Assembly (NCBI RefSeq): GCF_011634775.1
Contig: NZ_JAALXT010000002.1
Coordinates: 930,001-994,000, forward strand
Source: Thalassoroseus pseudoceratinae
GTDB lineage: Bacteria; Planctomycetota; Planctomycetia; Planctomycetales; Planctomycetaceae
Direction of reading: 5' to 3'
Length of the DNA: 64,000 nucleotides
In this document: one piece after another, positions 47,048 through 55,211 of the stretch
Layout of the letters: each line of letters begins with the position of its first letter
Position numbering within the stretch: position 1 is the first letter of the stretch
Notes under the pieces: generated by a model
Database searches by the model: none
What the model was told of the DNA's origin: nothing
What the model saw: the letters and a program-made list of their open reading frames with translations, nothing else
Program-made: the position numbers and the translations under genes

Positions 47048-48079
47048 TCAACGGCGTTGCGGGCGAGCAGGGGCCGGACAACAATCGACCGGACAGACAT
47101 CATGATTCGGGCCAAATTCCCCAATTGCTCGCCGGGGAATGTCAGAGTCTAGACGTTCCTGAATGAGTTCTCTCAACATCTGCACGAATTTCGGATGCGT
47201 GCCGACACTCTTGGCTCGCACCATTTGCATGCCAAGTTCATCCGCTTTTTCCTGCGCTTCTTCGTCCAAGTCAAACAAGACTTCCATGTGATCGGACAAA
47301 AAGCCAATCGGCATAACGACAAGATTCTGCACGCCCTCGTCGTGGACTTGCTGGATGTGGTCAAGGATATCTGGTTCCAACCATGGATCTTGCGGTCGCC
47401 CACTGCGACTTTGATACACAAGTTGCCAACGATCCTCAGACACTTCGAGCGACTCAGCGACCAACCGACACGTTTCTTGAAGCTGCCGTTCGTAGTTGCA
47501 GTGATTGGCCATCGACATTGGGATGCTGTGGGCTGTGAAAGCGATATGAATGTCGCTGGCCGGGCTCGAAGCAGCGAAGGCATTCATTGCATGTCGAACA
47601 CGGTCCACATTGGCGTCGATGAACAGGGGGTGATTGTAGAAGACGCGAATCTTGTCGACTTCGGGGACGCCATCGCCCACGGCGTCCTGAGATTTCGCCA
47701 CATCCTCGCGATACTGACGGCAACTCGAATATGAACTGTACGCCGCCAGGACCAACCCCAATGCTTTCTGAATGCCATCATCTTTCATGCTTTGCATCGT
47801 GTCTGTGAGCATCGGATGCCAATTTCGATTTCCCCAATACATTGGCAAATCGACCCCATGCGATTCCAACTCCGGTCGCAAAGCATCCATGAGTTCCCGC
47901 ACTTGGCCGTTGATCGGGCTCACGCCGCCGAAGTGGTTGTAATGCTCGGCGACTTCCAGCATCCGTTCCCGCGGCACATTCCGTCCTCGTAAGACGTTTT
48001 CAAGGAACGGAATCACATCGTCGGGGCCTTCCGGACCACCAAACCCAATCAGCAAAATAGCATCGTAGGCGGAATTCAT
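47048..48079 (-). CDS. hemH: Ferrochelatase
   Basis: A 343-residue enzyme that inserts iron into protoporphyrin or coproporphyrin to complete haem. Family blocks: ILLIGFGGPEGPDDV at the start, YNHFGGVSPING, the catalytic His in FTAHSIPMSM, YQSRSGRPQDPWLEPD, and the metal-site region VVMPIGFLSDHMEVLFDLD. The C-terminus ends with DVCPVDCCPAPARP, a cysteine cluster that could hold a 2Fe-2S centre as in some bacterial and animal ferrochelatases. ATG 48079 opens at MNSAYDAILL; upstream codons to 48184 are not conserved in type. No other haem genes adjacent. Confidence 0.95.
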   Translation of the reverse strand: MNSAYDAILLIGFGGPEGPDDVIPFLENVLRGRNVPRERMLEVAEHYNHFGGVSPINGQVRELMDALRPELESHGVDLPMYWGNRNWHPMLTDTMQSMKDDGIQKALGLVLAAYSSYSSCRQYREDVAKSQDAVGDGVPEVDKIRVFYNHPLFIDANVDRVRHAMNAFAASSPASDIHIAFTAHSIPMSMANHCNYERQLQETCRLVAESLEVSEDRWQLVYQSRSGRPQDPWLEPDILDHIQQVHDEGVQNLVVMPIGFLSDHMEVLFDLDEEAQEKADELGMQMVRAKSVGTHPKFVQMLRELIQERLDSDIPRRAIGEFGPNHDVCPVDCCPAPARPQRR

Positions 48080-48424
48080 TGCGAGTATCTCGTCGGACAA
48101 ACTGAGTTTCGGGAGTTTGGGGGTATTATGGTCGGTCTGGTCGGAATGGCAAATCGAATGCGACACCTCCTGCCGCGCAAACAACCATGCATCCCATGAA
48201 AAGTCGTGTAACTCTTACAAGCACACCGAAAATCGGCCAAATGCAGCTTGCAGGAAATCGTTGAAATAGCCACAATCCCGCCCGCTCGGTTGGACCTGGT
48301 TCAACGAGCAGACGCAGTAAAAATCACGCCCGGAATCGAATCGACTGATCAGGATGAGACGTTGATTCCTTCGTCACAAACGTCGTGAGGAAGCTCCGGG
48401 AATTTGGGGCACGGAGGCTGAGCA
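48080..48424. other. Intergenic region between hemH and murE
   Basis: 345 bases between divergent genes, with promoters for both expected. GGAGG seven bases before murE is the only clear signal. No strong hairpin or small gene noticed. Confidence 0.4.
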
Positions 48425-49939
48425 ATGTCGCCATGGCTGCCGCAAAGTCAAGAACCGGTCAGTTTGCGACAACTGTTTCCGGCTGCCAGTTTTGTGGGAT
48501 GTGCGGATATCCGCATCACCGACATCTGCGAAGATAGCACGCGGTGCAAACCTCGAACAATGTTCGCGGCCTTGCCTGGAACGCGTTGCCAAGGAACCGC
48601 TTTCGTCGCCGACGCTGTGAATCGGGGAGCCGGTTCCGTTCTCGTCGAGCGTCCACTGCCGGATGTGTCGGTACCGCAATGCGTCGTGCAAAATGTGCGG
48701 GCGGCGTACTCCTATCTTTGTGAAGCGCTCCATGAATATCCGTCGCAACGACTCAAAACCGTTGGAGTGACCGGAACCAATGGCAAGACGACCACCACCT
48801 ATCTGGTTCGCTCGATTCTCAAGTCCGCTGGGCATCCAACGGGGATGATTGGCACGATCGAATATGACGACGGAATCGAACAAAAACCGGCCCAACTGAC
48901 GACTCCAGATTCCGCAACATTGGCATCGAGTTTGTCGCGGATGGTACACAACCGCCAAACTCACGTCGCGATGGAACTGTCCAGTCACGCATTGGACCAA
49001 GGGCGAGCCGCCGGAACTCAACTTGATGTGGCCGTGGTCACCAACGTCACTCACGACCACTTCGACTATCACCGCGATTCCCAGGCATATGCCGAAGCAA
49101 AATCCCGAATCTTCGATCAATGCAAACCGGGAGCAACGATCGTACTGAACGCCGACGATCCGTCGTCGCAAGCATTTCAAGCCCGACTTGCCGGTCGCAA
49201 GGTGGTCACCTACGGCATGAGACCCAATGCCAACGTTACCGCTGAGGTCTTGGAGCACTCACTGCACGGAACCCGATTCCGCGTACATGTCGGCACTGAC
49301 TCTCAAATGTTCTGGACCAGCCTCATCGGTCCGCATAATGTCTCTAACTGCCTTGCTGCCATCGTTGCGACATCGACGTTCGGTCTCTCTCTTCGAGAGA
49401 TTTCCGCCGGAATCGAACGGCTCGATGTGGTTCCCGGCCGTCTGGAGCGGGTCGTACACGATCGCGACTTTCACCTCTTTGTGGACTACGCTCACACCCC
49501 CGATGCACTCACGCATGCCATCGAAACATTGAAACCGCACACCGCGGGAAAACTAATCTGCGTCTTTGGTGCCGGTGGCGATCGTGATCAAAGCAAACGA
49601 CCATTGCTAGGCCGAGCGGCGACTGAGGCGGATGTGGCAATCATCACAAGCGATAATCCAAGGTCCGAAGACCCAGCATCGATCATCCAAGATGTCGCCG
49701 CAGGTGTGACAAACGCTCGCTGTGAATATCACACCGAGACGAATCGGAGAGCTGCAATCGAACTAGCAACTTCGCTAGCCACGTCGGGAGACACTATTCT
49801 GATTGCCGGCAAAGGACACGAACGGTTTCAAGAGATCAAAGGGGAACGATACCCATTTGACGACCGGGAAGTCGTTCAAAACATTCTGCCTTTTCGACTG
49901 CCGCAGCCACAACCTGTTCTTGATCGCATGAGTGCTTAG
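48425..49939 (+). CDS. murE: UDP-MurNAc-L-Ala-D-Glu--meso-diaminopimelate ligase
   Basis: A 504-residue ATP-dependent ligase of peptidoglycan synthesis. The P-loop is GVTGTNGKTTTTYLV, and central blocks MELSSHALDQGR, TNVTHDHFDYH and DYAHTPDAL follow. SDNPRSEDP selects meso-diaminopimelate over lysine. GGAGG lies seven bases before the ATG. murF starts 47 bases downstream. It supports a DAP-type peptidoglycan wall in this organism. Confidence 0.97.
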   Translation: MSPWLPQSQEPVSLRQLFPAASFVGCADIRITDICEDSTRCKPRTMFAALPGTRCQGTAFVADAVNRGAGSVLVERPLPDVSVPQCVVQNVRAAYSYLCEALHEYPSQRLKTVGVTGTNGKTTTTYLVRSILKSAGHPTGMIGTIEYDDGIEQKPAQLTTPDSATLASSLSRMVHNRQTHVAMELSSHALDQGRAAGTQLDVAVVTNVTHDHFDYHRDSQAYAEAKSRIFDQCKPGATIVLNADDPSSQAFQARLAGRKVVTYGMRPNANVTAEVLEHSLHGTRFRVHVGTDSQMFWTSLIGPHNVSNCLAAIVATSTFGLSLREISAGIERLDVVPGRLERVVHDRDFHLFVDYAHTPDALTHAIETLKPHTAGKLICVFGAGGDRDQSKRPLLGRAATEADVAIITSDNPRSEDPASIIQDVAAGVTNARCEYHTETNRRAAIELATSLATSGDTILIAGKGHERFQEIKGERYPFDDREVVQNILPFRLPQPQPVLDRMSA

Positions 49940-49986
49940 CTCGACGTTCCCGGCATCCAACACAATAGTTTTATATAGCCCACACA

Positions 49987-51396
49987 ATGCAGCCAACCAC
50001 CCTCGACAACTTAATCAACGCTGTCCACGGCCAAGCCGTCGGGGTGACGGGTGGGGCGGTGTTTCATCGAATCCAGACAGATTCCCGGAAAGTTCAGCCG
50101 GGCGACGTGTTTTGGCCACTGTGTGGTCAACGATTCGACGGACACAACTTCGTTACTCAGGCTTTTGAAAACGGAGCCATCGCGAGCGTTGTTTCTCGGC
50201 ATCACGCAAAGTGCACTGGTTCACAGAAGAGTACTATTCTCGTTTCGGACACAAATCAGGCATTGCAAAATTTCGCGCGATGGCACCGACAGCGATGGGG
50301 GAAACCAGTTATCGGAGTGACTGGTTCCTGTGGCAAAACGACCACTCGTGAAGCCATCCATTCTGTGCTATCAACTGTAATGACCGGCTGCCAAAGTCAT
50401 TCGAATAACAACAATCATTTTGGTGTGCCTTATACACTTCTCAATATTCGGCCTGACGATCAGTTCGCCGTCGTCGAGTGTGGTGCGTCGGCACTTGGAG
50501 AAATGCAAGATTTGGTCTCGTGTTGTCAGCCGACGATCGGTGTGATCACCGGTGTCAGCAACTCTCATCTCGAAGGTTTTCAAAGTCTACAGGGAATCTA
50601 TACAGAAAAGACCAGGATGGTCAGCTCCTTGAAGTCAGACGAGCTTGCCATCGTAGCCGGTGATAACCGGAAGCTAAGAAGCTTAGTCGAAAAACTTAGC
50701 TGTCGAACACTATACGTCGGTGAGAACTCTGATAATCATGTACAGATTGAATCTGTTCGACTGAATAACGAGCAGACCGAGTTCCAGGTTGGCAAAGAAA
50801 CGTTTTGTGTACCCCTAGCTGGCAAACACAACGCTCAAGCCGCCGCGATCGCCGTTGCGATTGGTCGAGAATTTGGCTTGTCAACAAATGCGATCCGCGA
50901 AGGGCTCCTGAACATTGAGCCAATCCCAGGGCGTTGCCAAGTCGAACGGTTCGGCGGCTGGACCGTCATCAACGATACTTATAATGCCAGTCCGACATCG
51001 ACGTTGGCTGCATGTCGATTGCTGAGAGATTGGGATGCTCCGTTCTCAGCGCAAAAGCATCTCGTTCTCGGTGACATGTTAGAGCTTGGCGATCGGTCAG
51101 CGGCCTTCCATCAGAAGCTAGGACGGCAAATTGCAGCTAGCGGAATCGATCAACTTCATACATATGGCGTGGATGCAGAATATATTGTCGCGGGAGCCGT
51201 CGAAGAGGGCTTCCCTTCGATGCGAACAAATGCTAGTAACTCCTTAACGGAACTATGCAAACAACTTGCAGGCAGCCTTAGCCAAAATGACGTCGTCCTC
51301 GTGAAAGGTTCGCGAGGAATGCGAATGGAACGGGTTGTTGAATTCCTACGATATCAGTTCCTATGTTCGAATTTGAACCTCGCAAAAGCAGCCTAA
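49987..51396 (+). CDS. murF: UDP-MurNAc-tripeptide--D-Ala-D-Ala ligase
   Basis: A 469-residue ATP-dependent ligase that adds D-Ala-D-Ala to the UDP-linked tripeptide. The N-terminal domain reads IQTDSRKVQPGDVFWPL. The P-loop is GVTGSCGKTTTREA, with SHSNNNNHFGVPYTLLN and VVECGASALGEM as MurF blocks, and VINDTYNASPTS near residue 325 at the UDP-peptide site. Codon use becomes more AT-rich in the middle of the gene than in murE. It follows murE directly and precedes mraY after 261 bases with a strong hairpin. Confidence 0.97.
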   Translation: MQPTTLDNLINAVHGQAVGVTGGAVFHRIQTDSRKVQPGDVFWPLCGQRFDGHNFVTQAFENGAIASVVSRHHAKCTGSQKSTILVSDTNQALQNFARWHRQRWGKPVIGVTGSCGKTTTREAIHSVLSTVMTGCQSHSNNNNHFGVPYTLLNIRPDDQFAVVECGASALGEMQDLVSCCQPTIGVITGVSNSHLEGFQSLQGIYTEKTRMVSSLKSDELAIVAGDNRKLRSLVEKLSCRTLYVGENSDNHVQIESVRLNNEQTEFQVGKETFCVPLAGKHNAQAAAIAVAIGREFGLSTNAIREGLLNIEPIPGRCQVERFGGWTVINDTYNASPTSTLAACRLLRDWDAPFSAQKHLVLGDMLELGDRSAAFHQKLGRQIAASGIDQLHTYGVDAEYIVAGAVEEGFPSMRTNASNSLTELCKQLAGSLSQNDVVLVKGSRGMRMERVVEFLRYQFLCSNLNLAKAA

Positions 51397-51574
51397 TACA
51401 AACTGAATACAACTGGATATGTCGAAACTAACCTGTTAGATTTTGTCGTTTACGTATGGGTTTGCGGGGATCCGACGTGACGCTCAACTCGCTTGAGTGC
51501 GAGCAAATCGGTAATGGACCAAGTGGTTACTGGGTCGATCACTCCATCTACCGCTTGACGACAGAATCTAAAGA

Positions 51575-51606
51575 CCGGATGTCGGGAGCTTACTCCCGGC
51601 ATCCGG
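51575..51606 (+). other. Strong hairpin between murF and mraY
   Basis: CCGGATG-T-CGGGAG (51575-51588) pairs with CTCCCG-G-CATCCGG (51593-51606), with one T-G pair inside and loop CTTA. No U-run follows, so it may be an RNA processing or stabilising element, or a copy of a short extragenic repeat, rather than a terminator. Confidence 0.75.
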
Positions 51607-51657
51607 GGATACAACTGAAGTTGCTAACTCTTGTCCTTGATCTAGTAGGTTCCCTCC

Positions 51658-52758
51658 GTGCTGTTTTGGTTGCTTCAAGACTATGCACGCAGTATATGGC
51701 AGCTGGAGGGGACAGCAAGTGGTTCTAGCGTCTTTCTGATGGCTCGAATCGTGTTGGCGACGTTGACATCGTTTTTGTTTACGCTGTTGTTCGGTCCCGC
51801 AGCGATTCGTTGGCTGCAGCAGCGATTTCGTGAACCGGTCCGAAGTGACTCCACTCGTCTCGATGAAATTCAAGCTAGCAAGAACCAAACGCCGACAATG
51901 GGTGGCTTGCTAATCATATCTGCGATTGTGATAGCGACTCTGCTTTGGGGAGATCTACTCAATCACTATATTCAAATCGGGTTGGTCGTGGCTTTAGCAT
52001 TTGCAGGGCTCGGCGCATGGGATGATTGGACGAAGCTCAAGACGTCACGTAACGGGCTGAGTGTCAAACAAAAACTATTGGTCCAAGTGGGGATTGCTCT
52101 GTCTGTTGCGGTCCTGCTGTACCTCGCTGAACGGCAACATTCAACAGAGGCAAGTCTCTTCTGGCCGTTTGGTGGACACCGAATACCACTCGGAATCGGT
52201 CTGGTCGTTTGGGCGGCATTCGTGACCGTCAGCGTTTCGAATGCAGTCAATTTGACAGATGGGTTAGATGGTCTTGCTAGTGGCTGCATGATCTGTGTGG
52301 CGACAACGTTTGTCGGTCTGACATTCATTGCGGGCAACCAATTCTTCGCGAATCGCCTGACTGTCCCTTATGTGAGTGGGGGCGGTGAGGTTGCCGTGCT
52401 CATGAGTTCGATGTTGGGCGGGTTGCTTGGATTCTTGTGGTTCAATTGTCATCCCGCGCAGGTTTTTATGGGGGATACGGGATCCCTATCAATCGGTTCA
52501 CTCCTCGCGTTTGCAGCGGTGGTCGCACGTCAGGAAGTTCTGCTTGTCATCTGCGGAGGTGTCTTCGTTGTAGAAGCGATGAGTGTGATTCTGCAAGTCG
52601 GATGCTATAAGCTCACTGGTCAACGAATCATACTCTGTAGTCCATTACACAATCACTATTTGTTTCGAGGCGATCCTGAAACTCGAATCGTGATCAGGTT
52701 TTGGATTGCGTCCGCAGTCCTTGTTGTTGTCGGGATTGGTACCTTGTTGATTCGATAG
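51658..52758 (+). CDS. mraY: Phospho-N-acetylmuramoyl-pentapeptide transferase
   Basis: A 366-residue enzyme with ten membrane helices. It moves phospho-MurNAc-pentapeptide onto undecaprenyl phosphate, forming lipid I. Motifs: KNQTPTMGGLLI, GAWDDWTK, AVNLTDGLDGLASG with the catalytic Asp residues, GFLWFNCHPAQVFMGDTGS, and PLHNHY near the C-terminus. The GTG at 51658 begins MLFWLLQDY, the family's normal start, so it is preferred over internal ATGs. Confidence 0.96.
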   Translation: MLFWLLQDYARSIWQLEGTASGSSVFLMARIVLATLTSFLFTLLFGPAAIRWLQQRFREPVRSDSTRLDEIQASKNQTPTMGGLLIISAIVIATLLWGDLLNHYIQIGLVVALAFAGLGAWDDWTKLKTSRNGLSVKQKLLVQVGIALSVAVLLYLAERQHSTEASLFWPFGGHRIPLGIGLVVWAAFVTVSVSNAVNLTDGLDGLASGCMICVATTFVGLTFIAGNQFFANRLTVPYVSGGGEVAVLMSSMLGGLLGFLWFNCHPAQVFMGDTGSLSIGSLLAFAAVVARQEVLLVICGGVFVVEAMSVILQVGCYKLTGQRIILCSPLHNHYLFRGDPETRIVIRFWIASAVLVVVGIGTLLIR

Positions 52759-52866
52759 GATAATGAAGTGCCATGCTGCCACGAGAATCGATCGATTCGC
52801 AAGGTTCTCGAGTCGTGGCGACTGATCTCAATGAAATTTGATGTGTCGTTAGGGAGAGAGGGAATA

Positions 52867-52914
52867 GAAGCCGGCTTGGCTAGCTGATTGCTAGTCTCGC
52901 CGGCTTCGCCCTTT
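52867..52914 (+). terminator. Possible terminator between mraY and ftsW
   Basis: A nine-base outer stem (GAAGCCGGC at 52867-52875 with GCCGGCTTC at 52899-52907) encloses a second CTAGC/GCTAG stem. GCCCTTTT follows. It would divide or attenuate transcription between mraY and ftsW. Confidence 0.6.
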
Positions 52915-53040
52915 TATGAAAATGGAATCGGATGTTGATCCCTTCAATTTGCTGACGTTCGTTCAGCTTTGGTGATCATCTCGTCTTAGTTGTATGTCGG
53001 TGAGCTCTCGAACTCGTCTGGCGACGTGTTTAGATCTGTT

Positions 53041-54129
53041 ATGGACGCGACTCGAAGCCTGTTTCTTTCACTGATTGCAGTTCTCGCAAGCTGTGGCTTA
53101 TTGATGGTCCACAGTGCGAGCGTCACGTCATGGCCGACGGAAGCCGATCAAATCTATTTGTCCCGTCATGCCGTGTTCGTTCTACTGGGGGGCATTGCCG
53201 CCCTAGGGTGTTCGTGCATTCCTGCGAGTCGATTGAGACAACTGGCTCCGTGGATGTTCGCAGGGACAGTCTTGTTGCTAGTCGCGGTTTTGGTTCCTGG
53301 TTTTAGTGTCCGAGTCAATGGAGCTAGACGTTGGCTACGGGCTGGTGGTATTTCGTTGCAACCATCGGAGTTTGCGAAGATTACGCTTCCTCTCTTGCTG
53401 GCCTCTCTGGCAACGACGCGGACACAGATGATGCGGCATTGGCTTTGGGGAACGTTACCTTTCTTGTTGCCAATCGGTCTAGTTGGTGGACTTGTGCTGG
53501 TCGAACCGGACTTGGGGACCGCCGCATTCCTGATGGCTAGCGGGTCGTTGTGCTTGTTCTTCGCAGGATGGCCTCTGAGAAACTTCATATTTGGCTGCGT
53601 GTTTGGTGGGCTTGTGCTGGGCTTTGGAGTGGGGCTGAGGCCGTATCAGCTTGAACGGATCCGCGGGTTCATCGGAGCTTGGACGGATTTCGATTCCGCA
53701 CCGTATCAACTGAAACAGTCTCTCATGACATTGGGGGCGGGCGGGGTTGATGGCGTCGGGATCGGCAATGGTTGGCAGAAGCTGAGTTTTCTGCCTGAGG
53801 CAAACACGGATTTCGTGATTGCGGTGGTTGGGGAGGAGCTTGGTCTCGTTGGTACGTTGGGATTGGTTGCCGTCTGGCTGGGTGTTCTGCTGACCGGGTT
53901 TCGCCTGCTGGAACGGTGCGAACCTCACAGTTTTTCCGCGATTGCTGGTAAGACTCTCATCGCCCAGCTTGTGTTGCAGGCTGCAATAAACGTTGCTGTT
54001 GTGACCGCCATGGTTCCACCGAAGGGGATTGCTCATCCACTTGTGAGTTACGGTGGTAGCAATCTGTTGGTCAGTTTTATCTCCGTTGGATTGATTCTCA
54101 GCCTGACCAAATCATCAGCAGATGGCTAG
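53041..54129 (+). CDS. ftsW: FtsW-type SEDS glycosyltransferase
   Basis: A 362-residue membrane protein with about ten helices, a peptidoglycan polymerase of the SEDS family that acts in septal (FtsW) or lateral (RodA) wall growth. Motifs: VNGARRWLRAGG, QPSEFAK, EPDLGTAAF, and FLPEANTDFVIAVVGEELGL; GIAHPLVSYGGSN near the end is diagnostic. The frame could begin upstream at a TTG (52990), but ATG 53041 fits the family. Position in a mur cluster favours FtsW over RodA. Confidence 0.92.
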   Translation: MDATRSLFLSLIAVLASCGLLMVHSASVTSWPTEADQIYLSRHAVFVLLGGIAALGCSCIPASRLRQLAPWMFAGTVLLLVAVLVPGFSVRVNGARRWLRAGGISLQPSEFAKITLPLLLASLATTRTQMMRHWLWGTLPFLLPIGLVGGLVLVEPDLGTAAFLMASGSLCLFFAGWPLRNFIFGCVFGGLVLGFGVGLRPYQLERIRGFIGAWTDFDSAPYQLKQSLMTLGAGGVDGVGIGNGWQKLSFLPEANTDFVIAVVGEELGLVGTLGLVAVWLGVLLTGFRLLERCEPHSFSAIAGKTLIAQLVLQAAINVAVVTAMVPPKGIAHPLVSYGGSNLLVSFISVGLILSLTKSSADG

Positions 54130-54181
54130 AGAACTTGCGGGTTGCTGGAATCTTGTTGGATATCCATCTATTCTGGCCGAT

Positions 54182-55147
54182 ATGAAAACCTCGCAACTCA
54201 CACGCCGACAAGTTCTGCTCGGGAGCGCCGCCATTCTCGGCGGAGTCCGTTCCGGAATCGTGACCGCCGCTGATCGAGAATCGCAACTCGAAATCATCGA
54301 TTGCCATACGCATTTCTATGATCCGACTCGGACGGAGGGCGTTCCGTGGCCGCCGAAGAAATCATCGCTCTATCGAACGGTTCTGCCTCGGCATCTGAAG
54401 GAGTTGAAGACCTTCCGGCCGGTCACGGGTACGGTCATTGTCGAGGCAAGCCCTTGGGTTGAAGACAACGCTTGGCTACTCGATCTTGCCAAGGATGATC
54501 CTTTTATCGTCGGCATTGTCGGAAACCTAACGCCGGGCGAAGCCGACTTTGCGAAGCATCTAAAACGGTTCGCAGCAAACCGACTGTTTCGTGGGATTCG
54601 CATTTCGGTGAAGCTGTTGAAGAACCTCTTATCGAACGGCAATTTGAACGATCTTCGGTTACTAGCAGATCACGATTTGGCGCTCGACGTCAACGGCGGA
54701 CCGGAAACGCCCGCTGTCGTCGCAGAACTGGCCGGTAAGCTCTCGGATTTGCGGATCGTGCAGAATCACATCGGCAACGTTGCAATCACGAATTCGCCGC
54801 CACCGAAAGAATGGCGAGATGGAATTCGTGCGGCGGCGAAGCATCCAAATGTATATTGCAAAATCTCTGCACTCGTCGAAGGTGCTACTCGAAGGACGAA
54901 GGCTGCTCCACCGTCGGACTTAGATTTCTATCGTCCCTATATCGATGTTGTTTGGAATGCGTTTGGAAGCGATCGTGTGATTTACGGCAGTAATTGGCCG
55001 GTGTCCGAACGGGCAGCAAGTTACGAGACGTTACAGCGACTTGTGTTCGAGTACGCCACAGAGAAAGGTGATTCGGCACTTCGCAAGTTCTTCTCAGTCA
55101 ATGCGAAGGCGGCCTACAAATGGGTAGATCGTCCAGGCCGAGTTTAG
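54182..55147 (+). CDS. Exported TIM-barrel amidohydrolase (amidohydrolase 2 family)
   Basis: A 321-residue protein. The N-terminus TRRQVLLGSAAILGG is a twin-arginine-type signal, so the enzyme is folded and cofactor-bound before export. The barrel starts with EIIDCHTHFYDP, giving the metal-binding HxH. YCKISALVEG and a C-terminal IYGSNWPVS supply another ligand Asp region in the family (here Asn replaces the usual Asp in GSDWP). The longer frame from 54122 overlaps ftsW and hides the signal. Substrates of such enzymes include lactones and carboxylic acids; this one's is unknown. Confidence 0.85.
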   Translation: MKTSQLTRRQVLLGSAAILGGVRSGIVTAADRESQLEIIDCHTHFYDPTRTEGVPWPPKKSSLYRTVLPRHLKELKTFRPVTGTVIVEASPWVEDNAWLLDLAKDDPFIVGIVGNLTPGEADFAKHLKRFAANRLFRGIRISVKLLKNLLSNGNLNDLRLLADHDLALDVNGGPETPAVVAELAGKLSDLRIVQNHIGNVAITNSPPPKEWRDGIRAAAKHPNVYCKISALVEGATRRTKAAPPSDLDFYRPYIDVVWNAFGSDRVIYGSNWPVSERAASYETLQRLVFEYATEKGDSALRKFFSVNAKAAYKWVDRPGRV

Positions 55148-55211
55148 CAGCCGTTGTTGACTCGTAACGATCGTCTCATCCATATCTTTGACTTCTTCCT
55201 TGTAGGGTCTC

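Noticed and set aside
48374-49258. 294-codon minus-strand frame opposite murE
   Set aside because: Antisense of murE's conserved blocks; no family content.
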